From: Verrucomicrobiota bacterium
Lineage (GTDB): Bacteria > Verrucomicrobiota > Verrucomicrobiia > CAIQCK01
NCBI GenBank assembly: GCA_016235595.1
Contig: JACRJX010000029.1
Coordinates: forward strand, 372,001-436,000
Direction: 5' to 3'
DNA length: 64,000 bases
Both the position numbers and the translations under genes were made by a program. The notes beneath the pieces are model-generated. The model made no database searches. It had not been told where the DNA came from and saw nothing but the letters and a program-made list of their open reading frames with translations. This document shows positions 55,518-63,505 of this stretch, one piece after another (the first letter of the stretch is position 1; each line of letters starts with the position of its first letter).

Positions 55518-56183
55518 ATGGCGAGATCAAATCGAGTCCTTGATACTTATCTGGGAATTTCCTCCAAGACCCCGGAAGAAGCGGTGCTGCGCCTGCTCGT
55601 TGAGATGGGAGCACAGTTCGTCGGCGCTGAGGAGGGTTCTCTCCTTGTTTTTGACGAGAAAAGGAAGGACCTCGTCTTTGCGATGACCATTGGCAGCGCG
55701 GCGTCCGAGAAGATCCTGGTCGGGCAGCGAGTGCCCCTCGGCAAGGGTATTGCGGGACTCGCCGCACAGACCCGCGAAGTGCAGATCGGCGCTCCAACCT
55801 TTGGCACGCGCCAGGCCAAACGGCAGGGCGCCAAGTCGGAACCGCCCAAGTCGGTCCTGGCCGCGCCCATGTTGATCAATGACCGGCTCGTCGGTGTGCT
55901 GACGGCGGTGAGCTTCCAAAAGGGAAAATTCTTCAACAGTAACGATGCGTTGCTCTACGCGCGCGTGGCCGCGGTTGCGGGTGTGGTCGTCGAACAATCA
56001 CGCCGGCTTGCCACGTTGGAAGCCGCCGGGAAAGACATCCTCCGGCCCCGCGCCATCAGTGAGGAAGAGAGATGCGAACAGCAACTGGTGGACGCAGTGG
56101 CCCAACTCGCGCGAAACAAACCGCAGGCGAAAGCGCGAATCGCGCGACTGCTTACCGACATTGCAGGATTGGTGGCGGATTGA
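55518..56183 (+). CDS. GAF-domain protein upstream of the subtilase
   Basis: A 221-residue soluble protein with one GAF domain (about residues 20-165): EAVLRLLVEMGAQFVGAEEGSLLVFDE, GQRVPLGKGIAGLAAQTREVQI, SVLAAPMLINDRLVGVLTAVS. The C-terminal 50 residues are helical without an output domain. The start at 55518 is preferred over the one at 55467, whose extra residues are not GAF-like. It lies 18 bases before the protease gene and is likely cotranscribed. GAF domains sense small ligands, including cyclic nucleotides; here the ligand is unknown. Confidence 0.83.
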   Translation: MARSNRVLDTYLGISSKTPEEAVLRLLVEMGAQFVGAEEGSLLVFDEKRKDLVFAMTIGSAASEKILVGQRVPLGKGIAGLAAQTREVQIGAPTFGTRQAKRQGAKSEPPKSVLAAPMLINDRLVGVLTAVSFQKGKFFNSNDALLYARVAAVAGVVVEQSRRLATLEAAGKDILRPRAISEEERCEQQLVDAVAQLARNKPQAKARIARLLTDIAGLVAD

Positions 56184-56201
56184 CCGCATGGATTGCCGCC
56201 C

Positions 56202-56966
56202 ATGAGCCTAAGATCCGCACTTCAAGTTGATCTCAAGACACTGCGATCGCGCAAACTGCGTCCCGTCACGGTCGCGGTGGTGGACAGTGGTGTGGACGCG
56301 ACGCATCGTGAGCTTGCAGGCCGTGTGATTCGCGCCGTGCGAGTCGAGAGCGCCGGGAAAGGGATTCGAATCTTCCGGCCCCGGGTTCCGCAGAACGCCG
56401 ACGTTTATGGCCACGGCACGGCCGTGGCCAGCATCATCACGCAGATCGCTCCCAACGCGCGCATCGTGGACGTGCGCGTGCTCGATGCCAATAATGTCTG
56501 CACCGGCGAGACCATGATTGCCGGTTTCCAACACGCCATCGAGTCTGGCGCGCGGATCATCAATATGAGCCTCGCGACGAGTGCCAAGTTCGCTGGGCCG
56601 TTGCACGAGCTTTGCCAGACCGCGTATCGCCAGAACCAGATTGTCGTTGCATCGAGACGCAACGTGCCTCTGACCGACGATGGTTTTCCCGCCGAGATTG
56701 CCACGTGCATCGGCGTGGACATCGGCAGGTTCCCTTCGCCGTTTCAACTGCTTTTTGCCGAAGATCACGTCATCGAGTTCGTGGCACACGGTGACCAGGT
56801 GGTGGTGGCTGCCACGGGCGGCGGCAAGACAACCGTCACGGGAACAAGCTTCGCCACTCCTGCGGTCGCCGGCTTGTGCGCGCTGCTGGTGGGGGCGTAT
56901 CCGGACCTGCGACCGTTCGATGTGAAAAGCCTGCTCCGGGCTTTCTCGTCCAATTGTCCCAAGTAG
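56202..56966 (+). CDS. Cytosolic subtilisin-like (S8) serine protease
   Basis: A 254-residue peptidase S8 domain. Catalytic Asp28 in VAVVDSGVD, His71 in YGHGTAVAS, Ser216 in GTSFATPAVAG; the oxyanion Asn is probably Asn154 in ASRRNVP. It has no signal peptide and no I9 prodomain, unlike secreted subtilases, so it should act inside the cell and fold without a propeptide. The usual GN after the oxyanion strand (AAGN) is replaced by SRRN, which may change substrate choice. Position next to the GAF gene and two radical SAM/small-protein pairs suggests leader removal or turnover of the locus product. Confidence 0.87.
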   Translation: MSLRSALQVDLKTLRSRKLRPVTVAVVDSGVDATHRELAGRVIRAVRVESAGKGIRIFRPRVPQNADVYGHGTAVASIITQIAPNARIVDVRVLDANNVCTGETMIAGFQHAIESGARIINMSLATSAKFAGPLHELCQTAYRQNQIVVASRRNVPLTDDGFPAEIATCIGVDIGRFPSPFQLLFAEDHVIEFVAHGDQVVVAATGGGKTTVTGTSFATPAVAGLCALLVGAYPDLRPFDVKSLLRAFSSNCPK

Positions 56967-57087
56967 TGAATCCACCGTCCGCCGCAAAAGTTTGCTGACG
57001 CGTGTGCAGCGACGCGCTGAACGTTTCCCTCCCGCGTGTTGGTCCAGCCATGAACCTGCGGTGTAGCTGCTGCTACCAGCCAACCTG

Positions 57088-58170
57088 TCAGGAATTGGGA
57101 GTTGGCTCCGTGTACTCTTGTTCGGGGATGCCGCGGCGGCGGGCTTGGAGGACGCTGCGGCGCGCCTCCTCCTTCAGGCCGAGCGAACGGCAGGCACGGG
57201 CAAGCTCCAGCCAGCCATCGGAGAACGTCGGCCAGTGACGGGTCAGATCCTCGTAGTAGAGACGGGCGGTCTCAACGTCGTTCCGCTCCGTCATGCCCTG
57301 CCCGGCATGGTAGAGAGCGGCCGGATTGGTGGGGTCGATGTTGAGCACATGCTCACAGAGGCTGAGGGCTTCGTCGCTGATGCGATCACCAGCCACAGAG
57401 GCTTGATAGACCTGCCAGCAGGTGTGCACCCACAAGTCGAATGTGTTGCGCTGAAGCGCCTGGCGTCCCAAGCGGACGAAGTTCTGAAGCAACTCCGGCT
57501 CGAGGCGTTTGCCAACGTTCATGAAACATTCCGCGACCTCGTGCACGCCAAGGGGAACCACCACTCCCTTCATAGGAGTGATCCGGCGCGGCCCAAAGAG
57601 CAGGTTGCGGATGCGCCGGTTGATCTGTTTGAAGGCCGGGTCGGACACGAATATCTGATACCGGTCTCCTTCACGCGAGGCGGATTCGATTCTCTTGCCG
57701 GCGTTGATGGTGAAACCGCACTTGGCCAGGCCCTTGGCTGTCTTTCGCGCCCAAACAAGGCCCGAGTTGATGCCAGCCGCTAGACCGGTGCTGGAGTGGC
57801 CCGAGAAAAGGCGGTCCGTGTTGAGGGGGCAGCCAAGCCAGCCGCACTTGAGGGTCACTGCCAGGCAGATCAGCAGATAGACATCGTTGGGCGGGCTGTC
57901 CGTGTGGAGGAAAACGACCATTTCATCGCCGATAAGCTCGACATTGTAGTCCACGTGCTCGGTTTTGGAAAAGGTCTTGAAGAAGAAACGCGTTTGCCGT
58001 CCGCAGAGATCATGGAAGGCGGAGACATAATCCGCATAGTCCTTCAGGCTCATCACGCTGGCAAAGTCACTGGAGCTCACCAAGTCCATGAAGAGCACGG
58101 AAGTCTGGAGCGGGCCGCTCTCGCCTTCCTTCCACTGCGCGGGAGGTTTGGATACAGTTTCGTCGGCCAT
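57088..58170 (-). CDS. Class III nucleotidyl cyclase-like protein with TPR C-terminus
   Basis: A 360-residue soluble protein. The N-terminal half is a class III cyclase homology domain: SVLFMDLVSSSDF (first metal Asp), VELIGDEMVVFL (second acidic site), GLAAGINSGLVW and FTINAGKRIESASR (transition-state Asn and Arg). The C-terminal half (about 220-345) holds TPR-like helices (LSLCEHVLNIDPTNPAALYHAGQG, DGWLELARACRSLGLKEEAR). Activity looks possible because metal and transition-state residues are kept, but nucleotide choice is unclear. It follows a lipoprotein gene by three bases. With the cNMP-binding protein at 46096 and the GAF protein it could form a signalling set for this region. Confidence 0.8.
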   Translation of the reverse strand: MADETVSKPPAQWKEGESGPLQTSVLFMDLVSSSDFASVMSLKDYADYVSAFHDLCGRQTRFFFKTFSKTEHVDYNVELIGDEMVVFLHTDSPPNDVYLLICLAVTLKCGWLGCPLNTDRLFSGHSSTGLAAGINSGLVWARKTAKGLAKCGFTINAGKRIESASREGDRYQIFVSDPAFKQINRRIRNLLFGPRRITPMKGVVVPLGVHEVAECFMNVGKRLEPELLQNFVRLGRQALQRNTFDLWVHTCWQVYQASVAGDRISDEALSLCEHVLNIDPTNPAALYHAGQGMTERNDVETARLYYEDLTRHWPTFSDGWLELARACRSLGLKEEARRSVLQARRRGIPEQEYTEPTPNS

Positions 58171-58173
58171 GGC

Positions 58174-58575
58174 TTACCTGATTTGCATGGGATCGGGAAC
58201 GGCCTTCGAACTGGAGGGGATGCCGGGAGCCGCAGGGATGCTGGCGGGCTCGCTCATCGATGGGCGCTCCTCCATCATCAAGGACTTCCTCGCGCTGCTT
58301 CGCTCCAGGAGTGCCCCTTGTCTTTCCGCTTCCATTTTCAGACGCTGGAGGTTTTCGGCGGCGTTGACGGCGTTCGTGGCCGGGGGGACGGCAGGTTGTG
58401 TGGTGGTTGGTGGCTTTTCAGCTTCTGTCGCGGGCGCTGCTGGTTTGGGCCCGCAGCTCGACAGTCCCAACGGGATGACGAGCGCTATGAGCGTTATTAC
58501 CGCCAAGCGGCCCAGCACTGCGATGGGATGCGACGCGCTCCGGGCTTGGGGGGAAAGGGCGTGTTTCATATCCAT
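58174..58575 (-). CDS. Small putative lipoprotein
   Basis: A 133-residue protein. An N-terminal hydrophobic segment ends in the lipobox LSSCG (about residues 38-42), so it is probably a lipoprotein processed by LspA. The rest is Pro/Ala/Glu-rich, low-complexity and likely disordered, with a short helical stretch (AENLQRLKMEAERQGALLERSSARK). No known domain. It is the first gene of a two-gene unit with the cyclase-like gene. The start could also be the ATG at 58569. Confidence 0.72.
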   Translation of the reverse strand: MDMKHALSPQARSASHPIAVLGRLAVITLIALVIPLGLSSCGPKPAAPATEAEKPPTTTQPAVPPATNAVNAAENLQRLKMEAERQGALLERSSARKSLMMEERPSMSEPASIPAAPGIPSSSKAVPDPMQIR

Positions 58576-58742
58576 AGTTTAGTTGCCCTGCGCGCATTCG
58601 CCAACGGAAATCCCCTCTCGTGATCGGGCCGCGGACTTCTTATCTCTTGGAAGACTGCCTCAGCCTGGTCTGTGGTTCCACCTGCGCAGCTTCCCAGCAC
58701 TCGGGGCTCCAACGGTCTGACGACTTGTCAGACCCCCACAAA

Positions 58743-58973
58743 TCAGCCGGTTATCCACTTGCGACGGGAGTTCTTCACGTATAACCGGATTACGGTGCCG
58801 CATGCCTGACACATGTCCGCGCACAGCGCCTCGGTTCCGTGCAAGAGCACGTTAGCCTTGTAGGAGAGTCCAATGGATCCGACCTCCGCGGTCATGGAAA
58901 TCTTCACGCCTGCGATGACATCAGTGCTGCCGCAATCGGGACACGTTCGGGGGCGCGTGGGTTCAGTGGCCAT
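58743..58973 (-). CDS. Small zinc-ribbon protein
   Basis: A 76-residue soluble protein. One CPDC pair near the N-terminus (RTCPDCGSTDV) and a CQAC pair toward the end (ADMCQACGTVIRLYV) would form a single zinc ribbon. The start at 58973 is chosen because the extra residues of the longer frame to 59039 overlap the next gene and are not ribbon-like. No partner is evident. It lies 19 bases after the exported ribbon protein gene. Confidence 0.7.
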   Translation of the reverse strand: MATEPTRPRTCPDCGSTDVIAGVKISMTAEVGSIGLSYKANVLLHGTEALCADMCQACGTVIRLYVKNSRRKWITG

Positions 58974-58992
58974 GATGGAGTCCCAGGTCTTT

Positions 58993-59382
58993 TCAATCCC
59001 ACAAACCGGGAGCGCCTTCGGCCATCGTCTTGCCGCCACACTTGGGGCAGTAGTTCATCTTTTCCACTGGAGCGAATGGACGTTTGCAGGTTGGGCACGC
59101 AAACACGTCCAGTGTTTTGCCGGTAGCCGGGTCCCAGATTCGCGCCACAGCATGAGGTCCCAAACCCATCCGTTCTTTGTGCGGGAACGTTGCTGTAACA
59201 ATCTTGCCACAATGCTCGCAGTAGCCGGAAACCTTGGCAACAGCATCTCCGCCACCGCAGAAAATCACAGCCTTGAAGTTGCAGTTCGTGTTCGTGCAAT
59301 TGAACGTGTGGATTTCGCCCGCGAAGGCGACGAGCGTGCAAGACAACAACGAAAACGCCAGGAGCCGTAAACAGGGTCGCAT
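58993..59382 (-). CDS. Exported cysteine-rich zinc-ribbon protein
   Basis: A 129-residue protein. The signal peptide (LRLLAFSLLSCTLVAFAGE) is followed by cysteine pairs: CTNTNC, CEHC, CPTC and CPKC, plus a lone Cys in IFCGGGD. This predicts two zinc ribbons in the periplasm, an unusual place for them, since exported cysteine pairs would normally meet the disulfide machinery. Function unknown. Upstream of the small ribbon protein on the same strand. Confidence 0.74.
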   Translation of the reverse strand: MRPCLRLLAFSLLSCTLVAFAGEIHTFNCTNTNCNFKAVIFCGGGDAVAKVSGYCEHCGKIVTATFPHKERMGLGPHAVARIWDPATGKTLDVFACPTCKRPFAPVEKMNYCPKCGGKTMAEGAPGLWD

Positions 59383-59431
59383 GGTATAGATGTCCTCTCG
59401 TTGGCAGCCGGGCCCGGCAGTCAGGCCTTTC

Positions 59432-60664
59432 TCAATTCGTTTCCAATGGGTTGTTCACTCGTCCCATGAACAAGATAGCGCCAGTCTCCTTGTCCACAAG
59501 CAGGAAGCAGAAAGGATGATCAACGCGGAACTCGGCGAAGAGGGGAGCCGACTTGGTCGCAAACTCGACGGCTGTGACAGCGGCTGCCTCGCTTCCTTCT
59601 TCGTTTACTTCGAGACATGCCTTGTGCTGGATCTGGGCTATCCAGATCAGTCCGAGCGCATTGGAGCGTCCAGTGATCCCGCCGAAGTCGGCTGCGCTTG
59701 CCGAAAACGCCAGCTTCATGCCCATCGCTTGAAATGGCGGTATCAGACTGGCCCCTGATGATGCCTTGAACCTTGGCAGGCTCAGCGTCACTTCCGCAGG
59801 TTTGCTTCCGCCAAGATCATCCACGACGGATTGCAGCGCCTGCATGGAAAGCGTTTTCTCGACTTTGGGCAGTCCATCCTTCTCGTTCGGCAGGATGAGA
59901 ATCATCTCGAGAGAAGCTGTTTTGTACGGCATGGACAGCGCCGCGAAATCCTCACGTTGTGTCCGTGTGTAGGATGCTTTTTGGCGCATCATGGGAACCG
60001 AAACCGCCTCGCCGGACGCGGTTTGAAACGGTTTCGGTTGCGTCTTTTTCTTGTCAAACTGGGTGGCCCAAATCCCCTTGAAATAGACCGCGTTGAGCAG
60101 CACGCAGACCGAGTTGGCGGAGAGTTTCTCAAGAATCTTTTCTATCTTGCCCTTTGTTTTTCCGGACACCCACTGATTGATCGGGCCCACATCAGGCGCG
60201 TCGAAAACCTCTGCATGGTATTTCGATTTCAGGAGCTCCTTATAATCGCGGTGCACCAACACGCTGTCTGTCGTCAGGCACAGTGCGTTGGCTATCGAGA
60301 GCACTTCGCCGGATGCTCCCTGGAAACGGTTCATCTTCTCCAGAAGCTTTTGATTTGCCGTGTCCATGCTCTCGCGGGACAGCGTCTGGTTGAGCGCAGC
60401 CTTCATTTCCACTTCCGTGTTGCCACGCGCCCCTGAGAGTGCCATGGCCATGGCTGTCCCGACGCTGTAGGGTGAAATCACAATGTTCTTTGCGTTCTTC
60501 CCGGCCAGATTCTGATAAAGCTGCAGCGCTGTTTCGTTATAGGACTTGATGACCGCTTTCTCATCGGGCTGAGCTCCGGTTCCTGCGTGGCAGGGCAGAT
60601 TGAGGAGAAGCATCAGCGCGAACATCACCGCCCCAATCATTTTGGAATCTGGCATCTCTTTCAT
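59432..60664 (-). CDS. Secreted serpin (serine protease inhibitor)
   Basis: A 410-residue serpin. The start at 60664 gives a signal sequence (MIGAVMFALMLLLNLPCHAG). Serpin hallmarks: KNIVISPYSVGTAMAMALSGARGNTEVEM, LLNAVYFKGIWATQFDKKKT and the C-terminal VDHPFCFLLVDKETGAILFMGRVNNP. The reactive-loop hinge EEGSEAAAV is inhibitory in type (small residues, Thr/Ser at P14). Counting as in alpha-1-antitrypsin puts Lys at P1 and Ser at P1' (ATK-SAP), predicting inhibition of trypsin-like proteases. The loop is about two residues longer than usual, so the P1 call may shift. It may guard the cell against foreign proteases. Confidence 0.92.
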   Translation of the reverse strand: MKEMPDSKMIGAVMFALMLLLNLPCHAGTGAQPDEKAVIKSYNETALQLYQNLAGKNAKNIVISPYSVGTAMAMALSGARGNTEVEMKAALNQTLSRESMDTANQKLLEKMNRFQGASGEVLSIANALCLTTDSVLVHRDYKELLKSKYHAEVFDAPDVGPINQWVSGKTKGKIEKILEKLSANSVCVLLNAVYFKGIWATQFDKKKTQPKPFQTASGEAVSVPMMRQKASYTRTQREDFAALSMPYKTASLEMILILPNEKDGLPKVEKTLSMQALQSVVDDLGGSKPAEVTLSLPRFKASSGASLIPPFQAMGMKLAFSASAADFGGITGRSNALGLIWIAQIQHKACLEVNEEGSEAAAVTAVEFATKSAPLFAEFRVDHPFCFLLVDKETGAILFMGRVNNPLETN

Positions 60665-60756
60665 ATGTTTTTTCCAACGAACGAAGAACATGTGCCACAG
60701 GCCCGAGGTCATCCTGCTGTACGATCTTCCATTTGCATGGAACCCCGTGGCCTGGC

Positions 60757-61350
60757 TTATTGCCGCCGCATCAGCGTTGCGTACCCCAGTGGTGGTTTGG
60801 GCAAGCTTACTGTATCGAAGCGGCATTCGCGAATCCATTCGATGTCGAAATCGCGGCCGAAAGTCGCGCGGATTTCTTCCTCGCTGACCGTCGGCGGTCC
60901 GGGATTGAGCGGTTCCTTTGCGTTGCCGCAGAGCAGGAAATAAACACTGCCGGGTTGTGTCACCCTTGTGACCTGCGCGACGAACGCGTTGCGCTGGTCT
61001 TTCGCCAGCGTGTGAAAACAACCGATGTCTGACACAAACTCAAACGGTTCGCCAAGATCGGGCAGCGCGAGTACACTGGCGCAGATGAAGTTTGCGGTGA
61101 CACCCGCCGTTTGCGCCTTTGCCAGTGCCCGTTGGATTGCGACTTCGGACAGATCTACGCCCGTTGCATTGAAGCCTTGCTGTGCGAGGAAAATCGCGTT
61201 CGTGCCCGTGCCGCAACCGAGGTCGAGGGCACGGCATGGCTTCACCCCGCCGCTTTCGAGAAGCAGCCTCAGTTGCGTGGACGGCCTGCCCGTGTCCCAC
61301 GGCGGCGCCTGTGGGTCGCGGTACGTCTGGTTCCAATCACGCTCAATCAT
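60757..61350 (-). CDS. Class I SAM-dependent methyltransferase
   Basis: A 197-residue methyltransferase similar to TehB/thiopurine-methyltransferase-type enzymes. Features are PWDTGRPSTQLRLLLESGG at the N-terminus, ALDLGCGTGTNAIFLAQQGFNATGVDLS (motif I and following strand), and VSDIGCFHTL in the central loop. The ATG at 61350 is preferred to the TTG at 61356. It lies 12 bases after the LeuC-type gene, likely in one transcript. Substrate unknown. Confidence 0.85.
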   Translation of the reverse strand: MIERDWNQTYRDPQAPPWDTGRPSTQLRLLLESGGVKPCRALDLGCGTGTNAIFLAQQGFNATGVDLSEVAIQRALAKAQTAGVTANFICASVLALPDLGEPFEFVSDIGCFHTLAKDQRNAFVAQVTRVTQPGSVYFLLCGNAKEPLNPGPPTVSEEEIRATFGRDFDIEWIRECRFDTVSLPKPPLGYATLMRRQ

Positions 61351-61362
61351 CGGCAAAACATT

Positions 61363-62739
61363 TCAGCGCCAGAACTCCCGTGGGTCGCTGATCTTGCCGG
61401 TGAGGGCGCTGGCGGCGACCGTCGCGGGACTGGCGAGGAACACCTGGCTCTCGCGATTGCCCATGCGGCCGGGGAAGTTGCGGTTGGTGGCGCTGATGCA
61501 CTTCATCGGCGAGTTCACGCGGCCGAAGGTGTCCTCCGGCCCGCCGAGGCAGGCGGCGCAACCGGCGTTCTCCGTCATGCGCACGCCGGCGTCCACGAGG
61601 ATTTCCCACACGGATTTTTCGCCGAGCTTCACCACGCGCAAATCCTGCACCACCTGCGTCGTCGCCGGCACGCCGAAGGTGTCGATCTTCACCTTGCGGC
61701 CCTTGACCACGCGGGCGAACGCGACAAAATCGCTGGTCTTGCCGCCCGTGCACGAGCCGATGTAGGCGCGGTCGAGCGCAATGTGGCCGAGTTCACGAGC
61801 CAGCTTGCGCTGGCCGGGATCAGGATGGCAGGCGACAGTCGGTTCGAGTTTCGAGAGGTCGAACTTCTTGTCGTAAACGTAGCTGGCATCCGCGTCGGGC
61901 GTTAACACCTCGAAGTCCTTCTTCGTGCCGTTGGCGGCGGTGCGCTCGTTGACGTAGTCCAACGTCTTCTTGTCCACCTCGAAAACGCCGTTTTTGCCGC
62001 CGGCCTCGATGGCCATGTTGGCGATGGTCATGCGGTCGTCCATATCGAGCGCCGACACGCCGGGACCGACGAACTCCATGGCGCGGTAGGTGGCGCCGTC
62101 GAATCCAATCTCGCCGATGACATCGAGGATGATATCTTTGCCCATCACGCCGGGTTGGAGCGCGCCTTCAAACCAGAACCGCATCCCCTCGGGCACCTTG
62201 AGCAGAATTTTGCCGGTGCCCATGACAAAGCCGGCGTCCGTGTTGCCGATGCCGGTGGCGAACTCGCCGAATGCGCCGGCGGTGCATGTGTGGCTGTCGG
62301 TGCCAAGCAACACCTCGCCGGGGCGCGTGTGGCCCTTGAGCGGCAACGCGGTGTGGCAGACGCCGACGTAATGGCTGCCGTGCTGTTTCGCGATCGGCCC
62401 GCGGGAGGCGTCGTATTTCCAGTGGCCGCGCGGGTCGTCAATGATGTCGTAGAAATACGGCAGGCCCTGCTCGCGAGCGAACTCGCGGAGTGTGTCCACG
62501 TTGCGGTTGCAAAGCGCGTCGGTGGTGAAAATGTAATGATCTGGCGTAATGACGATCTTCTTCGGGTCCCACACCTTCGCGTTCTTGCCGAACTCGCGCT
62601 TAAACACGCCGATAGTGCCCGGTCCGCACACGTCATGCGTCATCAGGATATCCACACTCACCCATACGTTCTCGCCAGCGTAAACCTTTGCCTTGCCGCT
62701 GGCGCGGGCGAGGATCTTTTCTGTCAATGTCATGCCCAT
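61363..62739 (-). CDS. LeuC-type (homo)aconitase-family dehydratase large subunit
   Basis: A 458-residue [4Fe-4S] hydro-lyase of the 3-isopropylmalate dehydratase large-subunit family. MTLTEKILARASG at the start, LLGTDSHTCTAGAFGEFATGIG, then cluster ligands in IGSCTGGKTSDF and AGCAACLGG. It isomerises 2-isopropylmalate in leucine synthesis, or acts on homocitrate-type substrates in a related branch. The small subunit (LeuD) is not next to it on either side, so pathway assignment is not secure. Start may be ATG 62739 or 62733; no clear Shine-Dalgarno. Confidence 0.86.
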   Translation of the reverse strand: MGMTLTEKILARASGKAKVYAGENVWVSVDILMTHDVCGPGTIGVFKREFGKNAKVWDPKKIVITPDHYIFTTDALCNRNVDTLREFAREQGLPYFYDIIDDPRGHWKYDASRGPIAKQHGSHYVGVCHTALPLKGHTRPGEVLLGTDSHTCTAGAFGEFATGIGNTDAGFVMGTGKILLKVPEGMRFWFEGALQPGVMGKDIILDVIGEIGFDGATYRAMEFVGPGVSALDMDDRMTIANMAIEAGGKNGVFEVDKKTLDYVNERTAANGTKKDFEVLTPDADASYVYDKKFDLSKLEPTVACHPDPGQRKLARELGHIALDRAYIGSCTGGKTSDFVAFARVVKGRKVKIDTFGVPATTQVVQDLRVVKLGEKSVWEILVDAGVRMTENAGCAACLGGPEDTFGRVNSPMKCISATNRNFPGRMGNRESQVFLASPATVAASALTGKISDPREFWR

Positions 62740-62817
62740 AAATTTTGTCCTGCTGGATTAACCAGCGGGGCGAACTTAAAGGACGCCTCGCCTCGTTGCA
62801 ACGGGTTTTTCCCAGCC

Positions 62818-63504
62818 CTAAGGCACGAGTTTTTCGGCCACCAGCCGGCCGTCGGACGTTTCCAGCAGAATGCGATAGCTGCCGGGGCGCAGTTGGGCGT
62901 CCTCGCTGACGGGCCGCTTGAAAACGCGCTGAAAAGTCTGGCCCGGTTCCACGCGCAGCGCCGACGCCACGGGACACTCTTTTTCGCCCAGAGGGTCGCT
63001 GACGATGACGCGGATGACCTCCAGCGGCCGGGTATCGCTGTTGTGAATCGTCAGGTCGTATTCGAGCGAGGGTGGTTCCACGAAGTAACGCGTGATCAGC
63101 ACGCGGTCCAGTGTCACTTGAACTTTGGACGCGACAACGGCTGTCTTCGCCACGCGCGGTTGCATCATGCCATGCCACAACGCTGCCGCCAGGCTGGCGA
63201 GGATGACCGTGATGAGGAACGCGCCCAGCCAGAGCCACCATCGCTGTCGCGACCGGTTCTGCTCGATCATCGCCGCGCCGACCGCCACAAGCCGCGTGCG
63301 CAGTTGCGGCTGGTCCGGCGCCGGTTGTTGCGCGAGTTGCTCCGCGCCGCTTTGCACCGCCTCAAAACTCCGCAGGATGGCGGCGCAGGACGGACAATCG
63401 CGCAGGTGTTCGCGCATCGCATCGCGGCGGGCGGCGGGCTGTTCGCCGTCGAGGTAGGCTGACCATTCCTGCGGGGCGTAATGTTCGGATGCTCGCGTGC
63501 TCAT
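62818..63504 (-). CDS. Zinc-binding anti-sigma factor, membrane-spanning
   Basis: A 228-residue protein. The N-terminal zinc-binding anti-sigma domain has the HxxxCxxC motif in REHLRDCPSCAAIL (about residues 31-44). One membrane helix follows (LWLGAFLITVILASLAAALW, about 90-109), then a periplasmic beta-rich domain of about 110 residues. It should hold the adjacent ECF sigma factor inactive until an envelope signal is received. The gene begins one base after the sigma gene ends. Confidence 0.87.
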   Translation of the reverse strand: MSTRASEHYAPQEWSAYLDGEQPAARRDAMREHLRDCPSCAAILRSFEAVQSGAEQLAQQPAPDQPQLRTRLVAVGAAMIEQNRSRQRWWLWLGAFLITVILASLAAALWHGMMQPRVAKTAVVASKVQVTLDRVLITRYFVEPPSLEYDLTIHNSDTRPLEVIRVIVSDPLGEKECPVASALRVEPGQTFQRVFKRPVSEDAQLRPGSYRILLETSDGRLVAEKLVP

Positions 63505-63505
63505 G

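Noticed and set aside
62155..63462. 435-codon plus-strand open frame
   Set aside because: Antisense to the LeuC-type and anti-sigma genes; composition Arg/Ala/His-rich without motifs.
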